Shown: piece after piece, positions 1 through 10,700 of the stretch | How the letters are laid out: each line of letters starts with the position of its first letter | Numbering within the stretch: position 1 is the first letter of the stretch | From: Pedobacter cryoconitis | GTDB lineage: Bacteria > Bacteroidota > Bacteroidia > Sphingobacteriales > Sphingobacteriaceae | Assembly: GCF_003259615.1 (NCBI RefSeq) | Contig: NZ_QLLR01000018.1 | Span: forward strand, 1-64,000 | Length of the DNA stretch: 64,000 nt | Direction: 5' to 3' | The notes under the pieces: model-generated | What the model was told of the DNA's origin: nothing | Database searches by the model: none | Seen by the model: the letters and a program-made list of their open reading frames with translations, nothing else | Translations under genes and position numbers: made by a program

Positions 1-317
1 TGATTTTTCATTCTGACCGCGGAGTTCAGTACGCTTGCAACGAATTCAGATGCTTACTGGAAAAAAATCCTTTGATCATCAGAAGCATGAGCAGAAAAGG
101 AAATTGCTGGGACAACGCAGTAGCGGAGAGCTTCTTCAAGACGCTCAAAGCTGAATGTGTGTATCAGCATAAGTTCACAGACAAAGAGCAGGCAGCACTC
201 ATCGTTTTTGAATATATAGAGACTTGGTATAACCGTAAAAGATTACATTCTACACTGGGGTACTTGTCCCCAGAAGAATTTGGTAGAAACTTAAATAAAC
301 AAAATATTGCCGCTTAA
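1..317 (+). CDS. IS3-family transposase OrfB, C-terminal part (cut by window edge)
   Basis: The open frame continues from before the window (readable from base 3) to a TAA at 315-317. It encodes the end of an rve/DDE integrase domain. HSDRG near the start carries the second catalytic Asp, and GNCWDNAVAESFF carries the region of the catalytic Glu. The rest (ETWYNRKRLHSTLGYLSPEEF) is the standard IS3 OrfB tail. In intact elements this protein is made by programmed frameshift from OrfA and joins the IS ends. The sequence after the stop, about 323-352 (TGTCAACTTTAATGTTGC and on), is in the right place for the right inverted repeat, but the left end is outside the window. Whether the element is complete cannot be judged. 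Confidence 0.9.
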   Translation, partial: IFHSDRGVQYACNEFRCLLEKNPLIIRSMSRKGNCWDNAVAESFFKTLKAECVYQHKFTDKEQAALIVFEYIETWYNRKRLHSTLGYLSPEEFGRNLNKQNIAA

Positions 318-462
318 CTAAATGTCAACTTTAATGTTGCAATTCCACTCCTTACCTCTATAGAATTAATTCTACTAGCGATTAGAAATAGTTCTACTAC
401 ACTAGTGACACCTACACATTAGATTTGGTCAGAACATTATATCCTGATCAATAATCCTACCT

Positions 463-1668
463 ATGGATGGCTCTTTAACTATTTTAATTTTCCTGGGAAT
501 TCTTTTTTCCCTCCCCATAATTCTCAGGCTTCTTTTTTGTAAAGAGTCTGAACATAAATTAGCTAATATTTTACTCGCTATTGCATTTCTTTCCATTGTA
601 ATTTATGCCTTAAATTATTTTCTTTTCTTAACAGGGGTTATCCTCGATATTCCTGTCTACTATAGAATTGCAAAACCATTCTATTATTTGATTCCTCCTT
701 GTATATATTTATATGTTATACTGGTTAGTTCAGCTGATAAGCCTCGTTTTTTTTGGTGGCATTTCCTTCCTGCGGCACTAATGGTATTAGATACTATCCC
801 CTGGCTTCTGATGGGCAGCAGTGAAAGATATGACATCGTTTATTCTATTTTAAAAGACCCTGCCAAAGTATATGAAACTGTATATAATATATTTCCAGTC
901 TGGATTCATGCGGTTTTAAGGCCGGCCCAGGGAGTAATATATATCTGCTATTTAACTATTCATCTGCAAAAAATGAAAGATGATAAGAAGTATAAACTTG
1001 ATACTGCTATCTATAAAAGTTATTATCAGTGGATATGGGTTTTAGTGTTTTCAAAAACAGCTATGTATTTTTCTTTAACCTGCTACACCCTGATTGCTTA
1101 CCTGAATATAGAGCAGTACGGTATCACCAAGCAGGCGATATATCTTCCAGCAATGTCCATGTGCATTTCCTTTATTTTCTTATGCAGTTATGTATATACG
1201 CATCCATCGTTAACATGCGGATATACGCCGAAAGTAAAAGAGAAATCCACAAATTATTTTAATGCTGAGACTGCAAAAACCATCTACCCGGTTTTCACAG
1301 CTGAAGCCTTACTAGTTTATCAGAATTGTATTGAACTTCAATTGAAAGATAATTATCTATTTAAACAGAAAGGCTTAACGTTTCAACAGCTGGCCAAGTA
1401 TTGCAGTGTTCCAAAACATGCTTTCTCTTTTTTGCTGTCAAACGTTTATGGCAAGCATTTCAATAATTATATTAATGAATACAGAGTCTGTTATATTATT
1501 GAAAGGCTGAATAGTAAGCAGTGGAAAGAATTAACTTTAGAGGGGCTGGCAAATGAAGCGGGTTTCTCTTCAAGAACAACTTTTTTTATTGCTTTTAAGA
1601 AAAAAACAGGAATGAGCCCGACATTGTATCTTCAGAAAATCAATACAGCGCAACTGTCCATTTCCTGA
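463..1668 (+). CDS. Membrane-anchored AraC-family transcriptional regulator
   Basis: 401 residues in two parts. Residues 1 to about 245 form around seven hydrophobic segments (for example LTILIFLGILFSLPIILRL at 5-23), with no recognisable periplasmic domain. After a linker, residues 300-395 form an AraC-type double helix-turn-helix; the second HTH is clear in LTLEGLANEAGFSSRTTFFI followed by FKKKTGMSPTLYL. Bacteroidota carry many such 7TM-AraC proteins, thought to sense membrane or extracellular signals and bind DNA from the membrane. The target is unknown; the nearest candidates are the genes downstream at 1821-6200. The ATG at 463 is used because the first hydrophobic helix begins right after it. 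Confidence 0.85.
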   Translation: MDGSLTILIFLGILFSLPIILRLLFCKESEHKLANILLAIAFLSIVIYALNYFLFLTGVILDIPVYYRIAKPFYYLIPPCIYLYVILVSSADKPRFFWWHFLPAALMVLDTIPWLLMGSSERYDIVYSILKDPAKVYETVYNIFPVWIHAVLRPAQGVIYICYLTIHLQKMKDDKKYKLDTAIYKSYYQWIWVLVFSKTAMYFSLTCYTLIAYLNIEQYGITKQAIYLPAMSMCISFIFLCSYVYTHPSLTCGYTPKVKEKSTNYFNAETAKTIYPVFTAEALLVYQNCIELQLKDNYLFKQKGLTFQQLAKYCSVPKHAFSFLLSNVYGKHFNNYINEYRVCYIIERLNSKQWKELTLEGLANEAGFSSRTTFFIAFKKKTGMSPTLYLQKINTAQLSIS

Positions 1669-1820
1669 AAACGCTGATCTCAGGCCATTTTGTGTTCCGA
1701 TTCTATCCTTTTTGTTCTGATAACGTACAAATTGCAATTGATATTATCAGAATACGAAACTTTTTCCCTTTGTTTGAATATAAGGTAACTTAACATCATC
1801 TAACTATAAAAACGAAGCAC

Positions 1821-2291
1821 ATGCACGATTACTCTCATCTACCTGAACTTAAACGCCAGCTATTGGTTAAATCCTGTATAGAAATTATCAAACCCTCAGA
1901 TTGTAAAAACATCTCCCGGGAGATCTTCAAATGTCTGCATAGAAATATCAGCGCAACTACGCTCAAAAGGTTCTTCGGACTCGCTGCACAAAATCATAAA
2001 TTCTCTCTTTTCACTGTCAATACGTTAACGGATTATGTAAATTCAAATGATTCTGGTAAGGGTATTCATTCAAATCTTCCGACGCAGGAAGATAATTTGC
2101 TCTTCATTAAAGGGTACATCATGTATGATAAAGAAAATTTAACTTCCAATTCAAAGACTCCTTTGAATTTCTACATCAGAAGAGCAGAGAAGATGAATAT
2201 TTTAAATCACCTGAAAGATATTGATCAAAGAAGTCATAGTAAATTAGTCATTGTATTAGATGTGGTCAATAAACTTAAGACCACTAACTAA
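1821..2291 (+). CDS. Hypothetical protein, possibly DNA-binding
   Basis: I do not recognise a named family. The 156-residue protein has no signal peptide or membrane segment. Residues 20-70 (KNISREIFKCLHRNISATT, then LKRFFGLA) look like a small helical segment that I recall at the N-terminus of many Sphingobacteriales proteins; STTLKRFFG-like wording there suggests an HTH-like fold, but that is memory and not proof. The C-terminal half is polar and featureless. It lies between the AraC-type regulator and the ABC permease on the same strand, with 150-175 bp gaps, so it may be transcribed alone. Confidence 0.6.
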   Translation: MHDYSHLPELKRQLLVKSCIEIIKPSDCKNISREIFKCLHRNISATTLKRFFGLAAQNHKFSLFTVNTLTDYVNSNDSGKGIHSNLPTQEDNLLFIKGYIMYDKENLTSNSKTPLNFYIRRAEKMNILNHLKDIDQRSHSKLVIVLDVVNKLKTTN

Positions 2292-2466
2292 CCTGATTTT
2301 ATCTGGCTGCCTTCCTGTACAATTCCGTTCACCTAAGTCCGATAATGAACACCTTACTGTATCTTAGTTCTGAATTAATGGCTCTATAAGCGTTACGATC
2401 GACATGTTTACTTTGGCATGTTGATTGGCTTGTACTTGTAAAATGGTATCAGACTAAAATTATATT

Positions 2467-4842
2467 ATGCTTAAAAACTATTTGAAGCTTGGCTTTCGTC
2501 ACCTGATTAAACATAAGGCCTCTTCATTGATCAATATTTCAGGACTTGCATTAGCTGTAGGATGTTGTTTAATGGTTTTCGAGTATTCTTATTGGGCAAC
2601 GCATCAGGATACGTTCAATACCAAAATAAACCACCTGTTTGTTATTGAAAGCGTAACTGACAAAAATGGAAATCAGCAGTATCATGGCGGCAGCCCTTCC
2701 CCTTTAGGCCCGGCGCTTAAAAATGACTTCCCGCAGGTTAAAAATATGGCCCGCCTGAATTATAGTAGTGTAGTTATCAAACAAAAGGAGAACCTCTTCA
2801 GGGACAAAGTCGCTTTTGTTGATGACGACTTTTATAAAATGTTCGACTATACTGTAAAATGGGGCGACAAGAAACATTTTACAGACAAAGACGGCATCGT
2901 ACTTACTTCAGAATTATCGGAAAAGCTATTTGGTCATCGCAACGCTGTTGGAAAAGTGCTGTCGATCACTTTTAATGTAAATGGCCGGACTGTAGCAGAG
3001 AATTTTATCGTTAAGGGTGTTTTCAGTAAATATCCTTCTAATGCTTCCTTCAGTTTTTCTGCGCTTGTACCACATTCCAGAATGGTTTCTTTAGGGATAA
3101 ACAAAATCGGTGATTGGAGTGAGTCCACTAATATCACCTTCATTGAAACAGCTGATCAAAAGACACTTTCTTCCATTAAATCTCAGGAAAAAAAATATAT
3201 TGATTTATACAATGCGGTACACCCTGATCATCAGTTAACATCCTTCCATTATCAAGCGCTAAAAACTATGAATTTTCATTCCTACAAGGTAACCGGAAGT
3301 TCTTTTAGCACAATGGAACCTATAGGCTTGATTATGCTCGTGGTAATTGCCATTTCCATCTTATTGATGGTGTATTTCAATTATGTAAATATTACGGTAG
3401 CCTCTGCCTCCGGTCGCCTGAAAGAGGTCAGCGTCAGAAAGGTACTGGGCAGCAGCGGCAGACAGCTTATCTTTCAATTTATAGTTGAAAACGTTATAAT
3501 TTGCACCATTGCAGTATTTATTGGATTGTTCCTGGCAGAGGTTTTCTTTTTCCCGTGGTTTAGCGCAGTAGCAGGATTTCAATTGGGTACAGGATTTTTC
3601 TTAAACTTCCGCACCTGGACAGTTGCACTGCTTCTTATCCTGGTTTCTGCTTTAAGCGGCGCGTTATATCCTGCATTTTATATCTCCCGTTTAGATACAG
3701 TAAGTATGATGAAGGGAAATGCTAAAATGGGCAGTAACAACCGTTTCAGAAAGGCTTTGCTGGGTATTCAATTCTTCCTCACCTTTATTTCTATCGCCAC
3801 TGCTATTGCATTTATGCAGGAAACCAAACAGATCAAGAACAAATCCTGGGGTTATCAGCCGCAAAACAATGTAGTGGTCACGCTGGATAACAGCTCCACT
3901 TATAAAACTTTTAAAGAAGAATTAAAGCGCAGTAAAAGTATAGTCTCAGTTACTGGATCGGTTCAGCCTGTAGGGCAGTATACGAAAGAGATTTTGATTA
4001 AAAATGAGGGTAAAACTGAGCAGGTTAAAAGTATCAGTGTATTACCAGGATTTATAAGTCAGCTGGGCATAAAAGTTATGGAAGGCAGAGATTTCAGCGA
4101 AAACCAGTTAACAGACCAAAAAGATGCTGTCATTGTCAATCAGGCATTTTTAAAAATGATGAACTGGTCAACTGCTATTGGAAAACGTATTCAATACCAT
4201 AACCATAATTATTTAGTGGTCGGACAGGTCAATGATTTTCATTATGAAAGTTTTGAGTATGGAGTGTCCCCTATGCTATTGACCAGCGCCACACCCGAAG
4301 AAGTGAAGTTTGTGTATATCAAAAGCTCATCCAATCTATTTTTAAGTGCGCGGGAAGAAATCAAAAGCATCTGGCAGAACATATACCCCAATCTTCCGTT
4401 TGATTTTTATATACAGGATGATGTATTTAGCGGATATTTCAAGGGTTTCTCCATAATTTCAGAAGTATTAGCGGTTACTTCTCTGCTGATGACCGTTATC
4501 TCCATTTCAGGTGTTTTCGGACTGGCCCTTATTATTTTAGGAAAAAGAATGAAAGAAATCAGCGTCCGCAAAGTCCTGGGTGCTGACCTGGTAAACATCA
4601 TGTACTTGATATATAAAGAGTTTCTGTTCGCGCTTACAACGGCAATTATAGTGGGTATACCCCTTTCTTTTTTCCTGACGACCAAAATGTTCGGGCAGTT
4701 ATCTTCTGATTCTAAATTCTCTTTATTACCTATTGGATTATCAATGATCATACTGATTTGCACCACTTTAGTAAGTGTATCATGGCATATATTCAAGGCT
4801 AATCAGGCCAATATGTCAAAATATTTAAAGCAAGAATCTTAA
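2467..4842 (+). CDS. FtsX-like ABC transporter permease (MacB type)
   Basis: The 791-residue protein has the standard Bacteroidota layout. An N-terminal MacB-type core follows one membrane helix (SSLINISGLALAVGCCLMVF). The first FtsX domain is at about 275-420 (VRKVLGSSGRQLIFQF), then a second periplasmic domain, and a second FtsX domain is at about 655-785 with the repeated signature EISVRKVLGADLVNIMY. Such permeases work with a separate ATPase in mechanotransmission (peptide, lipoprotein or antibiotic export); no ATPase gene is next to it here. The stop is 5 bp before the start of the S41 protease, so the two are probably co-transcribed and may act in the same envelope process. Confidence 0.9.
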   Translation: MLKNYLKLGFRHLIKHKASSLINISGLALAVGCCLMVFEYSYWATHQDTFNTKINHLFVIESVTDKNGNQQYHGGSPSPLGPALKNDFPQVKNMARLNYSSVVIKQKENLFRDKVAFVDDDFYKMFDYTVKWGDKKHFTDKDGIVLTSELSEKLFGHRNAVGKVLSITFNVNGRTVAENFIVKGVFSKYPSNASFSFSALVPHSRMVSLGINKIGDWSESTNITFIETADQKTLSSIKSQEKKYIDLYNAVHPDHQLTSFHYQALKTMNFHSYKVTGSSFSTMEPIGLIMLVVIAISILLMVYFNYVNITVASASGRLKEVSVRKVLGSSGRQLIFQFIVENVIICTIAVFIGLFLAEVFFFPWFSAVAGFQLGTGFFLNFRTWTVALLLILVSALSGALYPAFYISRLDTVSMMKGNAKMGSNNRFRKALLGIQFFLTFISIATAIAFMQETKQIKNKSWGYQPQNNVVVTLDNSSTYKTFKEELKRSKSIVSVTGSVQPVGQYTKEILIKNEGKTEQVKSISVLPGFISQLGIKVMEGRDFSENQLTDQKDAVIVNQAFLKMMNWSTAIGKRIQYHNHNYLVVGQVNDFHYESFEYGVSPMLLTSATPEEVKFVYIKSSSNLFLSAREEIKSIWQNIYPNLPFDFYIQDDVFSGYFKGFSIISEVLAVTSLLMTVISISGVFGLALIILGKRMKEISVRKVLGADLVNIMYLIYKEFLFALTTAIIVGIPLSFFLTTKMFGQLSSDSKFSLLPIGLSMIILICTTLVSVSWHIFKANQANMSKYLKQES

Positions 4843-4847
4843 AAAAT

Positions 4848-6200
4848 ATGACTAATTTTTATTTCACATTTTTCTTATTGCTGATAGCCTTAAGTACCAA
4901 CGCGCAGCAGCATCCTGTAAGACTGCTGAAAAACACTTCCTGGGTTCAACAGGGTTACGGAAGGTACTTAAAGATTGAAGATAGTACATATACTTACTAT
5001 AATGCGAATAGCCTGAGCTGCAAGGCCCTGGCAGAGGGCAAGCTGGACGGAAGGTTCTCTGTCGTTTCCCTGGATAACAATAAAATGGTACTTAATCCGG
5101 GAGGAATTGTAGACTACATTTTTACGCGCGTTGATACGTTGCCTCCAAAATGTACACACATGGACACCACGGCAGCTTCATATGAGGAGAACTTTAAGGT
5201 TTTCTGGGAAACCTTTAATGATAATTACGCCTTTTTCAGGGAACGAAATGTAAATTGGAAACAGGTTTATCAGGAGTACCTGCCAAGGGCACAAAAGATA
5301 GATTCTCCAAAGGAGTTTAGTAATATGCTCCTGAAGATCGTCAAAAAAATAGGTGACGGTCACATCAGGCTGGAAATTCCGGATTCCCTGAAAGCAAAAG
5401 CAGTTGTGGCAGCTCCGGCAATCAAACGTAAAAAGGATGATATTATTAAGGCTATACAGGAGCGCTATTTAGTAAATACACATGCTTATAATAATGGGGT
5501 TATCAGCTGGGGGAAAGTGAAAGGAACACGAACTGGTTATATCCTGATCAAGGATATGAATGGCTTTGCGAAAAAACAGGATAAGGGCAAAGATTTCAGG
5601 TCGCCTTTGGTGGAGTTCGAGGAGGAGCTTAACGGCGTTGACCAGGTTATGGAAAAAATCCTGGCCGACATCGGGAAGTCAGATGCTATGGTTATTGACC
5701 TGCGTTTCAATGGCGGCGGATTGGAGACGGTAGCTTTAAGACTTTTGAGTTATTTTGTTAGCGGGCGTAAACATGTTCTTTCTGTAGCGGCTAAAACTCC
5801 CCAGGGTAATACAGCTAAACAAGCCTGCATTTTACAGCCGGCAAATAATGCTTATCAAGGTAAAGTGCAGTTGCTTTTGAGTGGTAATACAGCGAGTGCG
5901 GCAGAGATTTTCGCCTTGGCTGCACTTAGTTACCCGGAGATTAAAATAACAGGTTCCAGAACTGCTGGTATTTTCTCAGAGATACTCTGGAAGGAACTGC
6001 CTATTGGATGGGAGTTTAGTTTATCCAATGAGATTTATACTGACCCCGCCGGAAAAACTTATGAGGGAACAGGTATTCCAGTAAGTCAGGATATGAATTA
6101 TTCAGGAAACCGACTGGATTTCTATAATAGTTTTTACAGTGGTGATCGTTTTACTGACGTGGCAATGGATCAGCTCCATCAAAAGAAAGCCTCCGAATAG
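4848..6200 (+). CDS. S41 (C-terminal processing) family peptidase, exported
   Basis: 450 residues with a signal peptide ending near STNAQ (residue 20). The S41 core spans about 110-430. KIGDGHIRL (168-176) supplies the conserved His region, AMVIDLRFNGGG (280-291) is the typical strand and oxyanion turn, and SGNTASAAEIF (345-355) holds the nucleophile Ser350 with Glu353. There is no obvious PDZ domain. S41 proteases cut near the C-terminus of exported proteins; Bacteroidota have many secreted paralogues with unknown substrates. It follows the permease by 5 bp, implying an operon. A hairpin that begins inside the last codons (6185-6218) probably ends the transcript. Confidence 0.88.
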   Translation: MTNFYFTFFLLLIALSTNAQQHPVRLLKNTSWVQQGYGRYLKIEDSTYTYYNANSLSCKALAEGKLDGRFSVVSLDNNKMVLNPGGIVDYIFTRVDTLPPKCTHMDTTAASYEENFKVFWETFNDNYAFFRERNVNWKQVYQEYLPRAQKIDSPKEFSNMLLKIVKKIGDGHIRLEIPDSLKAKAVVAAPAIKRKKDDIIKAIQERYLVNTHAYNNGVISWGKVKGTRTGYILIKDMNGFAKKQDKGKDFRSPLVEFEEELNGVDQVMEKILADIGKSDAMVIDLRFNGGGLETVALRLLSYFVSGRKHVLSVAAKTPQGNTAKQACILQPANNAYQGKVQLLLSGNTASAAEIFALAALSYPEIKITGSRTAGIFSEILWKELPIGWEFSLSNEIYTDPAGKTYEGTGIPVSQDMNYSGNRLDFYNSFYSGDRFTDVAMDQLHQKKASE

Positions 6201-6218
6201 TAATATTCAGAGGCTTTC
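6185..6218. terminator. Bidirectional hairpin terminator between convergent genes
   Basis: GAAAGCCTCCGAATA (6185-6199) pairs with TATTCAGAGGCTTTC (6204-6218) around a 4-base loop, with one mismatch. It overlaps the stop codon of the S41 protease and precedes the end of the convergent SusD gene, so it can serve both strands. There is no long T-run. Confidence 0.7.
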
Positions 6219-6227
6219 AATCAGAGA

Positions 6228-7682
6228 TTAGTTATCAGTCATTAATTTATTTAAAGAAAGTTCATCTGAAGAAATTGGCCAGATATACCCACTTTCAGCA
6301 GGACCTTTAGATGGTGCGCTTCCTTTAGCCGGAATAGCAAGCAATAGCCTTGTTAAGTCAGGGCCTCTTAAGCCTTCACCCAGGAATTCTATTCTCCGCT
6401 CCAATAACAGTGCGTCAGTAAATTCAGTAATCGATGCAGGGGCGATTATCGTAGTTGCATCTGAGCGCTGACGTACGGCATTGATCAACAAAAGAGCTTG
6501 TGGATCAATTGAATTAGAGCTGCGCACCCTTGCTTCAGCAAGATTTAACAATACTTCAGACCACCTGATTACTGGTGCCCAGTCTGTGTAAGGACTCGGA
6601 GCTGTAAATTTAGCGAGGTATTTCTTACCATCGGCTTTGTTAAAAATCAAGGCCCTTCTTTTATCGGCTGCTTTCCATTCGGTATTTGCCAGTACTCCTG
6701 TTGAATTCAAAGAGTATTCTGTTGTTCCGGGTACACTTGCTGTCATATAAAAATAAGAAGCCAGGGAGTTCTGAGTACCGGGATTATCAAGCGGAATTGC
6801 AGAAGAAGTCATTGGCAATGAAAATATAGATTCGGCAGTCGTGTAGGTTTTAAATACTGAGGCAAGATCGGCCTGCATTTCATTTGGAACACCACTTGTT
6901 GCTTTAAAAGGTGCAACAGCCGGAACTATTTTATTGGCTTCAGTGATGACCTCAGCGTATTTTCCCATGCTCAGATATACCCGGGTTTTTAAAGCGATTG
7001 CTGTATTGCGATGTGCTCTGGTTACATTAGATGTAGTATTTGTTAAAGCCAGATTGGTTTCTGCAAAATTCAGATCTGCTATAATCTGATCATATATCTG
7101 CGCTACGGTACTCCTGACCAGATCGGAAGATCCCGGAGCGGTAATCCCTGTTAACCTAAGCGGTAATCCAGGTTTATTACCATTTCCGTCTAAGTAAGGT
7201 CTTGCAAATACCTGTAGCAGGCTATAGTAGGATAAGGCCCTGATTAACCTGGCCTCAGCAATATATTTAGCGGTTGCAGGAGCGCCTACTACTGCTGTCC
7301 CTTTTGCAGTCATGCCGTCAATAAAGACGTTACATCTGTTTATAGTAAGGTATCCTTGTGACCACAGCGTTTTTACAGAAGTTGCACTATTCGCCACATT
7401 CATACTCCATACATCGGACGCGGTAACCAGGTTACTGGTTTCATTGATAAAGTCTTCTCCTCTTAAATTTCCATAGACCACATATCTGCCGCCATAGAAG
7501 TTGCCGTTTTTTAAAGACCCGTATAAGGATAATGCCTGATTTTCGATACGTAAGGCGGTATCAAATGCGTTATCACTAGCGACAGTGGTTTGAGATACTG
7601 GATTAAGCAATTCTTTTTTACAGGCAGCTGTTAGTAGCATAAAGCCGTATAATGCCGTTATAAGTATATATTTTTTATTCAT
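6228..7682 (-). CDS. SusD/RagB-family outer-membrane nutrient-binding lipoprotein
   Basis: 484 residues with a lipoprotein signal peptide; the lipobox LLTAAC puts the lipidated Cys at residue 21, followed by KKE. The typical SusD layout is visible: helical TPR-like core (YIAEARLIRALSYYSLLQVF at about 140-160) and the C-terminal signature WSEVLLNLAEARVRS with LLLERRIEFLGEGLRG. SusD proteins sit on the cell surface and form a lid over the SusC transporter, handing over oligosaccharides or peptides. The gene starts 19 bp after the SusC stop, so both are one transcription unit. No glycoside hydrolase is adjacent, so the substrate cannot be inferred; the convergent S41 protease hints at peptides only weakly. 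Confidence 0.93.
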   Translation of the reverse strand: MNKKYILITALYGFMLLTAACKKELLNPVSQTTVASDNAFDTALRIENQALSLYGSLKNGNFYGGRYVVYGNLRGEDFINETSNLVTASDVWSMNVANSATSVKTLWSQGYLTINRCNVFIDGMTAKGTAVVGAPATAKYIAEARLIRALSYYSLLQVFARPYLDGNGNKPGLPLRLTGITAPGSSDLVRSTVAQIYDQIIADLNFAETNLALTNTTSNVTRAHRNTAIALKTRVYLSMGKYAEVITEANKIVPAVAPFKATSGVPNEMQADLASVFKTYTTAESIFSLPMTSSAIPLDNPGTQNSLASYFYMTASVPGTTEYSLNSTGVLANTEWKAADKRRALIFNKADGKKYLAKFTAPSPYTDWAPVIRWSEVLLNLAEARVRSSNSIDPQALLLINAVRQRSDATTIIAPASITEFTDALLLERRIEFLGEGLRGPDLTRLLLAIPAKGSAPSKGPAESGYIWPISSDELSLNKLMTDN

Positions 7683-7701
7683 GATTTTCTGTTTTGATCA
7701 A

Positions 7702-10700
7702 TTAAAAGCTTACACTAAGTCCCATGGTATAGGTTCTTGAATTCGGACCGGAGTTTCTATCTGATCCTTGTCCGCCTGGATTTAAACCATTAGAAGCCAC
7801 TTCCGGATCAGGACCTGGGTATTTTGTTATAATCGCAAGATTCTGACCGGCTACAAAAACCCGGAGGTTATTGATCTTCGCTTTTCCTAAAATCGATTTA
7901 GGAAAAGTATATCCGAGAGACAGATTCTTTAATTTAACGAAATCAGCTTTAAACACGTTAATATCTAATGGAATAGTGTTACCGTAAGAAACATTATCCC
8001 CATAAACTGCTCTTGGAAAATCGGTTACGTCTCCTGGTTTTTGCCAGCGGTTCAATACGTCTACGGCATTATTCCAGTAGCGCTGATCGTGCAGACCTGC
8101 ATTGGTTCCATAGGAAACATAAAAGCCCAATTGATAGGTTAACATCACGTTTAAATCAAATCCTTTGTAACGGAATGTATTGTCAAATCCACCATAAGCT
8201 TTTGGAGAGGAGTTTTTATACATTACCGCATCAGCACTTTGCGTAATTGCTGGTGCTGTGGTTCCATCGTCAAGATATTTCCAGTTAGATTGTCCGGTTG
8301 GCACAATATGCTGATAAGTTACCTTCCTGCCGGCAGCATTTAAAAATATACGGTTTCCTGTAGCCTGGTCTACACCTGCGGTTTTAACTACATACAAATA
8401 TCCGATGGAGTAACCTGGTGCAGTCCTGTTTACATTCTCTCCTGTTGAGGTACTTCCAGTAGCAAAAATGATTTCTTTCAGACCCGGAGCCAGTGAGGTG
8501 ATCTCGTTTTTGTTAAATGAGATATTGAAATTACTGGTCCAGCTGAATGCTGCAGTTTGTATTGGGGTTGCATTCAATGAAAATTCAAATCCTTTATTGT
8601 ACATGGTACCTGCATTCAGTAAAATACTGGTCGGCACACCTGTAGATGGGGCTTGAGGAACATTAATGATCAACCCGTCGATGTTATTTTTATAATAAGC
8701 AACTTCAGCTGTTAACCTGTTGTTCAGAATTCCGAAATTGAAACCTATATCAGTTTTTTTACTGGTTTCCCATTTCAACTGTGTATTACCAGCGGCATTA
8801 TAGATAGAAGTAGCTGCACCGCCGTATAATCCTGAAGTAAATGTTGTTAAGGTAGCGTAATCGTCAATACCTCCGATATTACCCACTTTACCGTAACTAC
8901 CTCTTAATTTAAAACTGCTGAAGATATTTCCCAGGCTGCTGTTTTTCCAAAAGTCTTCTTTAGTGATTTCCCATCCGGCAGAAACACCCCAGAAAGTTCC
9001 TTTCTTCTGGCCTAAGGCAGAGTATTCATCTTGTCTTAAGTTACCGCTCAGGAAATACTTTCCGTCAAAGTTGTAGTTTAAACGTCCAAAATAAGATAAC
9101 AAGTAGTTCTCTCCATAGATCATTGAAGAAGCATTATTTAAAGTGAAACCAGCTTGTACCACATCATAATTCGGATCTGCTAATCCCTGACGGTCTATAC
9201 CATAACCAGTAACAGTGTTTCTTTGCTGCTCCTGACCAAGTAAGGCATTAAAGTTATGCTTGCCTGTAGTTAAATTTGCCTGCGCGGTATTTGTCCAGAC
9301 CCAGTTTTTTCTTTTTCTGAAGATACCAAGGGCCTGACCGTTCAGCCCCTGCCCTGGTCCGTGTACTGGATTGTAAAAAATATCATTGTCAGAATTGATG
9401 TTATCAATTCCATAAACAGATCTCAGCGATAGCCATTTTAAAGGATTGATCTGTATATAAGCGTTAGATTGAATATGATCTACTTCATTATTTTCTCTGT
9501 TCTTAGAAAGTACTTGTGCAAAATTATAAAACCCAACCTGATTACCACTTACCACGTTGTTCATTGGTCCTACAAAGGTAGCGCCCAGATTAAAGCTCCC
9601 ATCGTTATTGTAAGGAGAAACATTAGGTGCATTAACCAGCGCAGTTCTGGCTACACCAGAAGTACCATAGGCATCACCATAGCTGGACCCTGAATTGATA
9701 CCTGCAAGGTTCTTCTCATTTGAATAGGACAATTTACCTCCAATGGTCAGATAATCATTGATTTTGCTATCTATATTAAATAATGCGTTTAATCTTTTAA
9801 AGCTGTTCTTAATGTAAATACCTTGTTGATTGGAGTAACCTGCACCCATGTAATACTTGGTATTTTCAGTACCACCAGAGATATTCGCATTATGATTCTG
9901 AGAAAATCCGGTGTGGTAGGCATAGTCATACCACCTGGTGTTGATTGGCTGCCCGTCCGGCCCGTTAGTTAATGCAAATTTCGGTAATTGCGAAACTCCG
10001 TTAACTATAATATTTACACTGCCTGCCCGAATTGAATTCGCATTGGCTACTGCTTCATTTTTATAATCTGTATACTGAAATGCGTCTAATAATTTTGGCA
10101 AACGGTAAGGGCTTGACCATCCGATCCAATTGTCATAGTTTATTCTGGGAACTCCTGTTTTACCTTTTTTAGTGGTCACGAATACCACTCCATTTGCTGC
10201 CCTGCTCCCGTAAATAGCAGTGGATGCTGCGTCTTTTGCGATGTCAATACTCTCAATATCATTTGGATTGATGCTTGCCAAAGGATTTGTTGCCGCAGCG
10301 GTTAGTGAGGCTACATTTGAAGCATCACCCGAGGTAGCAACAATACCGTCAATAACAAATAAGGGTTGAGAGCTCAATGAGATTGAATTTGTTCCGCGAA
10401 TTCTAAACACGGGTGGTGAGTTTAAAACTCCCGAAGGAACAGTAATCTGAACTCCGGAGGCGCGTCCTGCTAAACCGGCTTCCAGACTTTGAATCGGTTT
10501 TTGTGCAATTGCGGCCCCGGTTACCGAGGAACTGCTCCCTGTAATTTCTCCGCGTTTTTGTGTGCCGTAACCGACAACAACAACATCGCTCAATGTTTGT
10601 GCACTGTTTTCCATCAGGATATTCAGTACAGCTGATCTGCCGATTACTTTCTCTTGTGTGATAAAACCGAGAGAGGAAATTTCAAGTGTAGTTACTGACG

